Positions 46,807 to 58,899 of a DNA stretch of 64,000 nt are shown here, one piece after another. Each line of letters starts with the position of its first letter. The first letter of the stretch is position 1. Both the position numbers and the translations under genes were made by a program. Source of the stretch: Corythucha ciliata (Eukaryota; Arthropoda; Insecta; Hemiptera; Tingidae); assembly GCA_038030265.1 (NCBI GenBank), contig CM075937.1, forward strand, positions 43,566,198-43,630,197. The letters are read 5' to 3'. The notes under the pieces were generated by a model. The model did no database searches. It saw only the letters and a program-made list of their open reading frames with translations, and was not told the DNA's origin.

Positions 46807-47313
46807 TCAGTTCAGCAACGACCAGGAGAAATCCGATGTCTTGTAGACGGCACTCTGGAGAAGCTCCGCGCGCACCGCCCTCCGAAATTTTGCCGATGGC
46901 AAAGCTCGGATAAGCTTCGGGATTTTATTATACAGTTCTACCGAGCAACCAAGGAAGCTAGACTTCGATTTGCCCAGTCTGAAGTAAGAAGGCCTTAGAC
47001 CGCCAGAGTTATACGAAGGGCCAACCCTGTCGCTTCGCCTACTGAGCTGCCAGTGTGCGTTGGACCATGCGTGAGCATAGCAAACACATTCAAGTATGTG
47101 CTCAAGTATATTCAAGCATGTGTGTGTAAGTGATGCCAGCGTGAGGACACCGAGTTTTCTGAAATATGCATGGCAGTGCGCTGCGTGACCGACAATTGAT
47201 ATGATTCGAATAGCTTTCTTTTGCAAGGTGAAGACTCTAGCCGCCTTCGGTGCGCTACCCCAGAATGGTAACCCCATAATTGAGAAGGTTGTGTATGATT
47301 CCATAGTAAGCAA
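46807..47313 (-). pseudogene. C-terminal part of the same non-LTR ORF
   Basis: A 168-codon open segment overlapping the RT segment in another frame. It has the usual C-terminal features of Jockey/CR1-like elements: FTLQKKAIRIISIVGHAAHC, then ILTLASL-type text (GVLTLASLTHTCLNIL), and near the end VELYNKIPKLIRALPSAKFR. The shift relative to RT near 47260-47300 indicates a small indel. Confidence 0.75.
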
Positions 47314-48155
47314 TTAGGGGTCCAGACACTGGAACACAATCTTTCAGCTTCCTCAGCGCGTACAAGGCTCTGTTCAACCTTTTAGCCAACTGCTCAATGT
47401 GGTACCCCCAGTCGAGTTTTGCATCCATCCACAATCCAAGAAACTTGATCGGCACGGTCACGGAGGGCAGTTCCTGCAGGCCGAAAATAAGATGCTGCGT
47501 TTTGTTTTCGTTGAGACACAAGTTATTACTTAAAAGCAATGCTTCTAGTTTTTCGCGCTCAACACTCATTCTAATCACGAGGTTCTTAAGGTCCGAGTCG
47601 ACGATAGTCAACGTCGTGTCATCAGCAAAAAGAATGACCAAAGCATCAATCCAGGCAGGCAAATCATTCATCATGACTAAAAATAAAAGTGATACCAGAA
47701 CTGAACCTTGAAGAACTCCGTGAAGGGCATCCGTAGGTTCAGACCTTCCATTATTGACATGAACGACTTGGGTCCGGCCTGATAGATAGCATTTCAACAA
47801 GTCTAAGGCCGATCCCCTCAATTCACAAGCCGACAATTGATCGACAAGCCGCGCGTGGGAGACACAGTCGAATGCACACACGAGAGGTCACAAAAAGTAG
47901 TCATTCCGTATTTCTTTTTGTCAAATGCTGAATAAATGCGCTCAGCAAGAGCCATAACTGCCTGTGTCGTATTTTTACTAAGCCTAAAACCAAATTGTCT
48001 TGGGTAGAGAAGAGATAGCCCCTATTCTCCAAGAAGTTTGAGAGCTGACGGCATGCACTATCTTTTCCAGTATCTTTGCAAATGTGGCACGAATAGTTAT
48101 AGGATTCCAATTGCTTGGGTCGTTCAAATCGCCCTTTCCTTTGAAGACTGGAATC
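47255..48155 (-). pseudogene. Reverse transcriptase domain of the non-LTR element
   Basis: In minus-strand order: fingers (NWNPITIRATFAKILEKI), a remnant after a frame break near 47890, then a continuous 208-codon segment (47881-47255) with FDCVSHARLVDQL, LKCYLSGRTQVV, GVLQGSVL, LLFLVMMNDLPAW and the catalytic FADDTTLTIV. VLVSLLF replaces the usual VLGPLLF. Frame breaks and missing N-terminal domains make it a pseudogene. Confidence 0.8.
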
Positions 48156-48169
48156 TAACTAACTATATG

Positions 48170-48330
48170 TATAAGGCGCTCATAGGCAACTAAAATTTAA
48201 AATAACACGCTAAAAACGTTGCTGAAACGGAAAAATGCGCTAATTTGTGGTTTGTCGATCCAATTTCATGTCCAGAATTAAGAAAAAGCTCTAATTTTGC
48301 GGCAAAATCAAGAAGAAGCCTCAAACACCG
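48170..48330 (+). repeat. Short family-A tract
   Basis: CGCTAATTTGTGG..and AAAAAGCTCTAATTTTGCGG units directly after the non-LTR element, which seems to have inserted at the edge of a family-A tract. Confidence 0.5.
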
Positions 48331-51300
48331 AGAATGGACCACGACCAGTGGTAGGTGGACCTGATGGGTACGGTCTTCCCATACAAGAGATTAACAAGGT
48401 TAACCCTCACCTCAAGGGCATATTATCTGTTTTGGGTGTCGAGCACTCAATGGGCTGGGGAATGGGGGGCTCTTTCGCATTTCACTGTAAGTAGAGAATC
48501 CAGGAGGAGAGATAAACAACGTTATACCTACAATCACAGTCACAGAGGAATAGCCACGTAAGTTTTCCTGAGAGGTAGGCAGTGCTACATTTTCGCCCAC
48601 TCCAGAGGAAGGGGGGAGGGGGCACCAATCATTAACTTCCTCCGTTGTCCCGTTGCAAGAATCCTATTTGGCCGGCTGGCCCTTGGATATGATTCCGAGA
48701 TGAGCTGGTATTATACCCAGAACCCAGATATGATACCCGCGTTCTATACGTGGCCGTGCATGTCTCCCCCCTGCCTCAACCCACACCAACAATTTGAAAA
48801 ACTTGAACAGCACCCCCCCCCCCACGAAAAACAGCCCTCGACAAATTATTGACCGCAGCGAGAGTATATCTATAATAGCGACCTCCTCTTCGAGGCTGCC
48901 TCACCATGCCACGATTGTACGACGCAGTGTCCCAGTCCAGTGTTATACGAAGGAGGGGTCTTTGAAGGACATACCACGCACCAATTTTGTCTTTAAAACG
49001 GCAAAACTTCCCGATTTTTACCAGTTCCCATTTCATGACGGTGTCAACCCCTAAAATTTCAATGCATAAGCCTGTTTCTCGGTTGTTTCTACTAGAACGA
49101 TGATTGGTACGGAGGATTCCTTTGCTGAATGACAGCCAGCGAGAAGGGAGGAGATAAATTATTTATCCCGCGAACCGTACAGTGGAAGGCTAATCACTGG
49201 AATTTAAAAATAGCCCGAACATATACAGCTGATGTTTATTTTCGTTTCCATTCAATAATTTCGTACAATCGCCCGAGCGTGTGAACTAACTAACGGCATC
49301 CGATAAAATAAAAAAATCCCCGTAAAAATGGAATTTTACTTTTTCTCGTAAAGGATCTATTCCCCGGATAAGGACACACTTGCCGCTATTTTGAGTCTCG
49401 TTTTCGCTAATTAACTTTGAGGACGTTACAGAGTGATGCGAGGAGGGTGGTGAATCCGGTTTGTTGCACCAACGACGACTAAAGGGGGCGTGCGTCTTTT
49501 GTTTTATCGAGAATGTGTGCGGTTTTTGAGGGGGGGGGGTTGATGGCGAGGGGATGGAGCTCCACAAGAACTAAAGGAAGGGGTGGGATGGGAAAGAAAG
49601 AAAAAATTGCAATGAAAAGGCTATATAATAAAATAAATTAGAGGAAGATGTTACGAAAGTTTAAAGAAAGAAGCGTGTGGATTCTTATTGACGGACACCG
49701 ACCTATGATTATAGAAACTCCTTCGGGAGACCTCCCCTGTTTATCTCTCTCTCCCGTGTTCCTATTACCTCAGTCCGACCGATTATATCCAGCCCTTTTT
49801 AACGAGAAAAAAAATGGAAGACAGAAAAGAAAAACAAATCTCTGGAGAGGAAATAACTTGTTTCACAATATTGTCAGCGTTTGCTGACACTAATCAGCAT
49901 CAGGGGTGGAACGGAATATTGAAGAAAGACTGGAAGAGGGTTGTGGTGGGGGAGGGGCTAGAGCGGGAAAGAAGCTCACTTCAATAGCTATAGCTAATTA
50001 TATTTGTTTCGGTCCCTCTGTAAGACTTGGGGTGAATTTTTGTGGAGATGATGTGCTTTTACCGCGTAATTAGGGCGGCTATCTCGTTACTTCTTAATAC
50101 TTCGACAGCCGTAATTTTCTCTTTTTTTTTTTCCTTTTCAAATCAGTTTCAGTAAAAATAAAATAAACAAAATTAAAGAAATCCCTTTCTGTAATTGCTT
50201 GTAAATTAGAACCACTTGAAGTAGGTATCGGACTTGTGTTAACAGAAAAGAAAGCACTTGACCTTCACTCTGCTTCAAGCCGCACGAATCCCATTAAGAA
50301 TGTCAGGAAATTGAGAGAGACGGCGCTGACACATTTCCTGTGACCGAAGCGATTCACACTTTACAACTCGAAACAAACTCTTCACACCTCTACACTTAGT
50401 GAATGGAGCCGTCCTTGGCGTTGTGAGTGGGACTCGAGTGAAGGGGGTAGGATTTCTTTTTTCACTCAAAATTTTGATTTAAAAAGGTGGGGAAAAATAT
50501 TGACTCGAAAACTGTCACCGTCCTCAAGACCGTTCTACGCTTTGGATACACGTATTTTACTGTCATAACATTTGCCACCTTTTTTCCCGAATTGAGTGAG
50601 TTACGACAGGGTGGCCTCACACATTATACCCTTCCTGAGGAGAATGAAAAAAAAAAAAAAAAAAGTATCGGGCTCCCATAATAGTGTTTGCGAGGGAGGC
50701 GGGTCAAGCGGGGGCGGAAGGATAGACAAAAAAAGGTTGCTTCGCCTCTTTTCGGGACTTTCGTTTTAGAAATAGAAATAAAATATGGCGGGGTCACTTA
50801 AGCGATGTCGGTTTCCCTGTGACCTGTCAAACGGTGATTAACAAGGGTGGAGAACCTCTTCACTGTGTCAAGAGATTGTTCATTCTTTTGAAGGAGGAGG
50901 TCATTCAATGGACCAGGTAGAGGCGCCAAATCATTAGGCGTAGAAAAACTTGGGGGCCAAAGTAAGTTGCGTTCCAACTTTTTATTTTTTTGTCTTTTTG
51001 TCGGATCCATCTAAAAACACCTTTAGGGGTGGACATAACATAAGAAGAGACGGGTTCACACTTCAGAACTAGGAACATAATAGAGGCTTAAAGCTTGTCT
51101 ACGGTGGGTAATCTTTAGGTTTCATCCGTAGATTGCTCCAGTTTTTATTCAAGGAGTTGTACTTTACCTGTTTTTTGCTGGTCCATTCCATTCATGTTCA
51201 AAGGATTTTCTTCTGTGGGCTTGCGTCTGTAACCACACCGGCAAACAAATCTATAGCTTTCAACAAAACGTACGTCTCATTACGCCGTTTTTTGTGTTGG

Positions 51301-51680
51301 GCCCTATTTTCACTCTCAACTTTTGTTGAAAAGTTGCTTGGTGTACTATAAATAATACCTTAGTGTTGGTACGTACAACATTCTGTGATTATGCCTTTGC
51401 CGAGCATAAGTCCTGAGACCCTTTAAGCCCTGTTCACCTAGGCGAGTTAATGGCATGCACGACCAAGATTGAGAGAGAAAAGATCTGAGTGCCGTTAAAA
51501 TTGAGTTTTCGAGCCTTGCTTTTTCTTTTCGGAGCTGATGGGCACCGTTAATGAAAACGTCAACGCCGTTAAACATTAATCAGTTAATGAAAATTAATAA
51601 CAACGTTAATCGTAAATGCGTTTACGATCCAGACGTGAATTCGTTAATCCTCCAGGGATCGACGCATTGCTTTTGTTAAA
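48330..51680. other. Non-repetitive sequence without recognised genes
   Basis: Scanned on both strands: only short, low-complexity open frames. C run at about 48815, G run at about 49529, A run at about 50647-50664. Confidence 0.4.
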
Positions 51681-51885
51681 GGCTCTGGTTGGGCCTTCTT
51701 TGTGGTTGGAGTTTTACTGTGGATACGAGCTTTGCTGTGGTTAGGAGCTTTGCTGTGCTTTGGAGCTTTGCTCTGCTTTGGGGCCTTGCTGTGGTTCGAG
51801 GTCTTGCTGCCAATGTGGTTTTGAGCTTCACAGTGGTTTGGACCTTTGCTGTTGTTTGGGGCCTTGCCAAAGGCGGTTTTAGGCC
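51680..51885 (+). repeat. Family-H degenerate repeat tract
   Basis: About ten units of GCTTTGCTGTGGTTTGGA type, followed at once by a family-D tract. Confidence 0.7.
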
Positions 51886-51899
51886 TCCGTGACGGGGGT

Positions 51900-52980
51900 G
51901 GCGGTAAAATCTCTCAAAAACGAAATTTCATTGGTTTGGCTCTTCCAAACCCCAATTTCGTGGTGGTTTTCGCTCTCATAAAACCAAATTTTGCGAATTC
52001 TTCTTGTTCAAAATCCGATATCGTGGGGTTTGTTCTTTCCTAAACCCGAATTTCGTTGGTTTTGCTCTTTCAAAAACCATTTTCGTGAACTTGGCTTCAT
52101 TAAACCATAATTTCGAGGATTTTCACTCTTTGAAAACCAATTATTTTGGATTTGGCTCTTTCAAAACCAAACTTTGGCGATTTACGATTTATGATAAATC
52201 AAATTTTAGGGCAAAAACACTTTCAATATTTTTTTTTTAATACGAAAAACTAGTTTGGCCTATTTGAAAACCATATGGCGTGACTTTGGTCATGTCGCCA
52301 CGGAATTTCGCTCGTCCATAACCAAATGTCTTTGATTTGGCTTCTACAAAACAGAATTGGACATTTCAAACACCAATTTCACGGTTTTTCCTCCTTCAAA
52401 AACAATGAAAAACAAAATCAACAAAATTTGCGTGGCTTTAGCTCTTTTTAAACTCATTTTTGCAGCTTTGACTAATTAGAAAACAAGTGGGTAACTCAAA
52501 AAGCCAAATTTTGTTATTTTGGCTATTAAAAGCCCCAGTTACACGGATTTCCTGAAGAAAAACCTCCGTATTCGTCTCCTTCAAATCTCATGTTCTGGCG
52601 ATTTTACTCTTTTATTCCGAAAGCTATGCCATTCAAGAGCCAAATTTCGTTGATTTGGATCTTACAAAACCACAGTTTCGCATACTTTGACTCTTTCAAA
52701 CCCAAATTTTTAGGATTTGACTCCTTCAAATCCAACTTTCGGGATTTATGTTTAAAACAAGTTTCATGGCTTCATGCTGCCTTTTGTATAATTTTGGCTA
52801 ATTAAAAAACTAAATTCGTTTCATTAAAAACCAAATGTCAAGGTTTTGGCCCTTTCATACCACAATTTCTCCAGATTTTCGCTCTTTCATAACCAAATGT
52901 CTCGGAATTGGTCCCTTCACAATCCAATTTTACTAATTTTTCCGCAAATGGTGTGCTACCAAGTAATACTAAAATGAGTA
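51900..52980 (+). repeat. Family-D degenerate repeat tract
   Basis: Units of 29-30 bp, CGTGGATTTGGCTCTTTCAA followed by AACCAAATTT. Open frames (e.g. 52004-52240) are repeat translation. Confidence 0.8.
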
Positions 52981-53339
52981 ATTTTCTTACTTCCTAGTTC
53001 TCGTATCTATTTCGCTGCGATATCTCAATTTTTAGGAAGTATAGGATGAGTTTATTCCCCAGTATTTCAGGAACATGAAAACAAAGCAGTCATAAAGAAG
53101 TTGGGTAGAAATAGTTAAGCTTATCTCCTCCCCCCCCCCCAAAAAAGTCCCAGAACACGGCGGCAAAAGTTTTCGTGCCTACCGTCGGCAATTGTTATGA
53201 TCCTCCTCTGGAGGCAAACGTAGATCATCGGTCACTCACTGTCTTCAAGAGAGTCTATAATTATGTATACGATATAGATAGGAAAAAAGCCCCCCCTCCC
53301 CCCCTACTATCAAAACAGTGGTCCTCAGGGTAGGGTGAA

Positions 53340-53618
53340 CAGATTTAAAAGTAGTTTTCCAGGACGCCTGACTTTTTCGGTACGGAAAGTGACTTTCGGC
53401 GAACGGAATGTAGGACACAACAGTATGACGCCTGAAGTGAGTTTGAAGTTGAAATTTTTGTTGACTCGGTTTGAAATGAGTCAAATCCACGAAATAGGGT
53501 TGTGAAATAGTGAAAATACGCAAAACCTGATATTTTTATAAGGGCCAAAATGACCGAATTTGGATTTTGAAACAATAAAGTCAAATCCGGGAATTTGGTT
53601 CCTGAAAGATCCAAATTT
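53340..53618 (-). repeat. Family-D tract (reverse), left of the inserted non-LTR fragment
   Basis: AAATCCGGGAATTTGGTTCC units. Continuous with 54071-54990 if the inserted 428 bp is removed. Confidence 0.7.
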
Positions 53619-53630
53619 GTTTCCTAAATA

Positions 53631-54058
53631 TATAGATAGATAGATAGATTTTATTTGTAAAAAGCCTTAAAGGCCGTTACAAGATTGGCAAACAGTTGGA
53701 AAGAAAAATATTTTTTTTTTTTAAATATAAAGAATAAAATCAAATTAACTCATATAAGTACATAGAGCATAGTCTCGTTGAGCCTAAGACCTTAAATTCT
53801 TCAGGTTCTGAACCGTATGAAGCAGTCAATAAACCGAACCCTCACTCACGGCACACATTCTCAGGCGGAGAACACTTCTCAAGAAACCCAACAATTTTAA
53901 TGGTGACGCCATGGTGCAGATGTCGAGAAACTCTTCCCTGCTCAGTACAGGCCGTCCCAGGAACTTCTGTCGCTCTGCTCGGAATACAGCACACTCCTTG
54001 ATGAGGTGCTCAATTGTGTCTGGAGAGCCAAGATTGCAGACCTGACAGGGGTTCACGA
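53631..54058 (-). mobile_element. 3' end of a non-LTR retrotransposon with target-site duplication
   Basis: Minus-strand codons 54056-53826 encode a C-terminal zinc-knuckle-like end (PCQVCNLGSPDTIEHLIKEC, CxxC...H....C). It is followed by a 3'UTR and a 3' tail of (TCTA)n, seen as TAGATAGATAGA at 53632. Flanks GTTTCCTAAATA (53619-53630) and GTTTCCTGAATA (54059-54070) look like a 12-bp target duplication with one mismatch. It interrupts a family-D repeat tract. A 428-bp, severely 5'-truncated copy. Confidence 0.75.
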
Positions 54059-54070
54059 GTTTCCTGAATA

Positions 54071-54990
54071 GGCTAATTTACATACAAAACTTAGTTTTGT
54101 ATAAGCAAACCCCACGAAATTTAGTTCTGAAAATCGTGGAAATCCAAGAAATTGGGGCAGGAAATAACAAAAATTCGTGAAATTGGATTTTTAAGGTTCT
54201 AAATTTGAAACACTTGGTACCGGAAGACCGAAACTGGAGGTTAAAAACTCCAAAAACCACAAAATTTTAGTTTTCCTTCGTTCGTTATCCGCAAAATTAG
54301 TTTTTCGAATTAACCGAATCTGAAAAAATGATCATTATAAATATGTAGCTGATTTTTGGTTTTGATCAAGAAAATATCCTCGAAATTGGTTTTAAAGTAC
54401 CCGAGACCACGAAATTGGCTTATGAAAAAGCGAAAATCCATAAAATGGTTAATGAAGGAGCAAAAACTCTCGAAAATTTGTTTTTAAAGGAGCCCCACGA
54501 AATTAAGTTTTTAAACGTGTGAAAATCCGCGAAACCAGGGTAGGAAATTACAAAAATCCATGAAATTGGTGCCAAATTTAAAACATTTGGTTATGAAAGG
54601 GCGAAAATCTCCAGCGACATTATCGATTATTGGAATGTGAAAAAGCCGAAATCACGAATTTTGTTTTTTGTTAGTTTGTTTTTGCAAAGTTAGTTTTTCT
54701 AGCTAAAACTCAAACCGGCCAAAATGATTTTATAAAGAGCTAACCGAAATTCGATTTTATAGAAGCCAAGTCCACGAAAGTGGGTTTTAAATGACCGAAT
54801 TACAGTTCACGAAAATTGTTATTGAAGGAACAAAATCCACGAAATTTGGTTTTTGAAAGAGCAAACTCCATGAAATTGGGATTTGAACGAGACGAATCTG
54901 CAAAATTTAGTTTTTGAATTGCAAAAATCCTCGAATTTTGAGTTTTTAGAGTCTGGAGTGGAGAGGATTTAGGTTTTGAAAGTGCCAAGC
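54071..54990 (-). repeat. Family-D tract (reverse), right of the inserted non-LTR fragment
   Basis: AAATCCACGAAATTTGGTTT units of 29-30 bp, reverse complement of the 51.9-kb tract. Confidence 0.75.
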
Positions 54991-55209
54991 TCCCGGCGGG
55001 ATTCAGACTGCGGTGAAAACGGTGACTGGGGACGCGGCGGGTTTTATCTTATAGAACTGACGAACTGGGTTGGGATACAGTGGCGGTGGACTCCAGTCGG
55101 CATCGTGGGAGCAAGAATCTGTGCAGAGATTGAGCTTTAATACCCCCACTGCACCTTCTCTCTTCAATTCTTCGTGTCGTATTTTGAGGCCCATTTTTAT
55201 GTGCATAAT

Positions 55210-55900
55210 TCAAACAAGGGGACCAAGCTCATTTCTCTGAAATGGCTAAATATACACGAAATGGGAAGTTTATTGGATGAATATTCGTGAAATTGCAAGT
55301 TTCAGATAGAAATATTCGAAAATTCGTTTGTTTCTGGTCTTTTTTTCCCGCAAAATAACAAGTTTCAAGTCTTAAAATGCCCAAAATTCCACTTTTCAAG
55401 GTGTTATTCTTGAGGCCATGAAACCCGGGTTAGCCAGCCACGACAGCGCCCAAATTCAGACGAATAACCGCAAAATTGCAACATTTTGGTGCTAAATATC
55501 CGCAATGTTGGTAGTTTTCTGGTTAAATATTCGTGAAATTGCTTGATTCTTGTCTTTATTTTCGTGGAATCGCACGTTTCGGCGATTCTTTCTGGTGAGC
55601 ACGGAACCCGGGCTATTATAATTTACGACAGTGTCCAAATTCAGACGAATAGCCACAAAATTGCAATAATTTGATGCTAAATATAAAAAAAATTGACGTT
55701 TTTTTGCTAGTTTTTGGCCTATATTTTAGCGAATTATCAATTTTCTTCGCCTTTAATTTAGTGAGCGTGGACGCAATGGGAAATCCAGTGCCGACTGCGC
55801 CCATAGCAAGACGAATAGCTGTGTAATTGCAAGATTTACAGCTGAATATTTATGTGTTTGCAGGTTCGGGCCCAAATTCAAGCAGAATTACGAGTTTCCA
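55210..55900 (+). repeat. Family-B degenerate repeat tract
   Basis: TAAATATCCG..GTGAAATTGCAAGTTT units as at 0.5-2 kb. Phrases such as AGACGAATAGCCACAAAATT recur within 150 bp. Confidence 0.7.
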
Positions 55901-58370
55901 GACTGACTATCCGCGGCATTGCATCAAAGTAGATCTGGGTCAGACTGATCCGGGTGGCGCGGCGGGGGCACCTTTGATGCTTTTTCCAGACAACTGTCTG
56001 GTTTTTTTGCAGTTAAACGCGTCATTTTCAGATTGCAATCACCTCAAGAATAATCTGTCAAATTGGGTATAAAAAACAGGGTCAGTTGAATAATCTCACA
56101 ATTTGAATATACGGCAGACGATTTCACCTCCCGGAATTAGGAAGCGTAGTATAGACCAAAAAACATGTTTTTTAACTACCTTTATTTTGTATTTTGCATC
56201 CCACTCTCCGGGGAGCGGCAGATGTCCTAGACTGCCTGTCCCAACCCAGTTGGGGACACTATATGTTCACCTAAATAACAGTATAACTATCAACTACTGT
56301 CTGCAGTCTTTCAGCACCTGATTAGGGCGGTTGAAATGGATATTGTGATCCCAAAGAAGTCAGTCCCATCCCCATCATTACATGGAGTAAACAACTCCAA
56401 TTATCTGGCTACGTCATCGTGAATTCCCCCGTAGCAGCTACCTACCTCACGGCGTGGCATTCGAATAGTGGTCCCAGCATCATCAAAGGCCATTTCCAAA
56501 CTTATTTAAGTTGAGGGTATCACCTCTCCCCCCTCTCATCGTGATTGCCAATCACCAGCATGTTGCCTCCCCAATTGGTACCACACGCGCATCGCGTTTC
56601 ATAATTTACTCGTTTGTTATGAGCCCCTCGTAACAGACGTTTCTGTACGGTTGTAGTACAAAAGAACTCTCTCAGTCGCCCTCACACGCTTGAATGCAAC
56701 CCTACCCACCTCCCCACCACACCACTTACAGACTCACGCACAAAACGAGTCCTGGACAAGAACACCAAAAGCCCACCATATCATCCTTTTTTTCTTCACC
56801 CATCTTCACACCCCTACCTCACCACCGCTTGTTCATTGAGTATAGGTTTGTGACAGTTCACTTAAAGGAACGGTGGAAGGTGGAGGATTTTCACTCGCTT
56901 CCTTCTCTTTTCTATCCATCTCACTCGTCCCCCGATTCGACACGGCTACCTTTTGCCTATTTGTGAATGAAAGACCCACATTGGACTTGTTTAGGGAGGG
57001 GGGCAGTAAGAGGTTTCTTCTTCTTCTTCTTCTTCTTTTTTAATACGGCTCACTTGCACTTTGTTATCAACGACCTTACAAAGTGATTGCCGCCTCTGAT
57101 TCATTGACATGAGATTGCCCGATTTTCAAAAATACTGCGCTCGTATTTAGAGAGACTCCTAACACTCCTGCCTTTATTCATTTATAAGCCATAGACTCAA
57201 AATTTGCACGGCACCCGCTAATTCCTTTCCCCCTCGCAGCTATAACCAGCCCGCACACATACTCGCATAAGTCGTTCGGAACGAATGAAACATAGCTGCC
57301 CTTAAAATGGCCACCGTGGTTATAGCCATTTAGAGACAAATGTTTCACTAAAAAGTACCTTTATCTCTCTCTATCTTCTTTTCTATACGTCAAAAATGAG
57401 CGTGAGAAACAGAAGGGTGGCCTTCACTGTTCCGTATTGAGAGAACAAAGTAAATATACCTGGTGGCCTCTCCCGAGCCCGCACACAGAACGAAGTAGCA
57501 GCAGCTCCCCTGGGGTGTGACTTCTAGGCCTTTTTGCTATAACCCCTGCGTTGAATGAAGAGTTGTATATAGTGAGGGGGGTGAAAGAGAGAGATCGAGT
57601 GAGAAAAAGATGGACCCATCACGCCCCCCCCCCCCCTAAAGGGCTGCCGGACACTTGAGCGTTTCGTTACACTTGTTACTTGTATCAACACACCAATAAA
57701 CATATCAACAAATGGGCTCGAGAAAAGGGAGATTGCTTCTTTCCTCCTTCTGTTAGTTGAATCAGTGATGGTGAAAGGTAAAAGGGGGGGGGGGTGAATG
57801 GTCCTGTTGGAAAAGGAAGTGGCATGGAATATTTTTGAAGACGATAAGCGAGACTGCGAACTGAGGGGAAAAAAGGTAAATAAATCAGAACGATCAATAA
57901 CATGACAAAAACAACACCATTCAAGAAGAAAATGGGACTCGAGTTTGAGCGCTCAAGCAGAAATGCTCAAAAATATTTACACCCAAGAATGAAGGGTCAA
58001 TGCCTGGATCGAACAATTAAATTCGAAGCCTTTTGCAGTTGACCGTTTCAAGAGCCGGAATAAGCGGCTGGAGGCAGTTACAGGAGGGCGTTATCCCGCC
58101 ATAGCAACCGAATTTGCAGCGTTTTCTCCCAAAAAAGTCCCCTGGATGACCAAGGAAGAATATGGAATCGATATAATATGTTCACTGCTACTTTTGAGCG
58201 TGTCAAAGGCGTCACCATCAGCAGTCATTGTGCCACGAACGGCCTGGCCATGGACGTCCCTTATTTTACCGGCTCGTTTCAACGCCCCGAATTATCTTCT
58301 TTTTTTTTCACACTTAGCTATGGATTAGCGCTTTTCCCACGTTCTAGGCCTAAAGTTGCCCTTAGAAGTC
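55900..58370. other. Non-repetitive sequence without recognised genes
   Basis: TTC microsatellite at about 57016-57039, C run at about 57625-57638. Two plus-strand frames across 57985-58290 (phrases NAWIEQLNSKPFAVDRFKSR and HCATNGLAMDVPYFTGSFQR) look mildly protein-like but share no known domain and are broken by stops. Confidence 0.4.
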
Positions 58371-58890
58371 CTGGATTTGTGTTTCACTAAATTTTAGCCG
58401 TGAATCAGCGTTTTACTAAATTTTAGCCGTGAATTATAGCGTCTTTCTCAATTTTATACAGCCGTGAATTAGCCGATTTTTGTTTCATTTGTAGACTTTA
58501 TCTATAGCACTTTCCCCAATTTCATTCATGAATTAGTGCTTTTTCTTATTTTAGATTATTCGCGCTTTTTGTCAATTTTACTAGTGAATTAGCGGTTTTT
58601 CTCAATTTTATCAGTTATTTAATTTGCGATTTTCAGTTATAATGCGATCAGTTATTTAATTTATTTAGTTTATTAATATTAGCGATCAGTTATTTAATTT
58701 GCGATTTTTTCGGTGTATTCGCTTTTGTCCCAATTTTAGCTGCTAATTAGTCATTATTCTACATTTCAGTCGTGAAAATTAGCACTTTTGTGAATTTAGC
58801 TGCGGATTAGCGGCTTTTTTTCTTTTGTATACGTTAATGGGCGATTTGTCGCAATTATAGCAATGCTTGACTATAATTGCTTCGGCTAAA
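58370..58890 (-). repeat. Family-A tract (reverse orientation)
   Basis: AATTTTAGCCGTGAATTAGC units, with an embedded local tandem of GATCAGTTATTTAATTTGCG (about 58610-58710). Confidence 0.75.
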
Positions 58891-58899
58891 GTTTCCTTG

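Larger units (their letters stand above)
46690..48155 (-). mobile_element. 5'-truncated non-LTR retrotransposon (Jockey/CR1-like)
   Basis: On the minus strand, RT starts at about 48155 (VFKGKGDLNDPSNWNPI) and runs through the FADD catalytic motif to the C-terminal region near 46810. The 3' end is a (TTA)n-like tail, seen as TAATAATAA at 46690-46720 on the plus strand. Endonuclease and ORF1 are absent. Frame breaks lie near 47885 and 47300. Clade placement by eye is approximate. A clear target duplication was not found. Confidence 0.8.
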
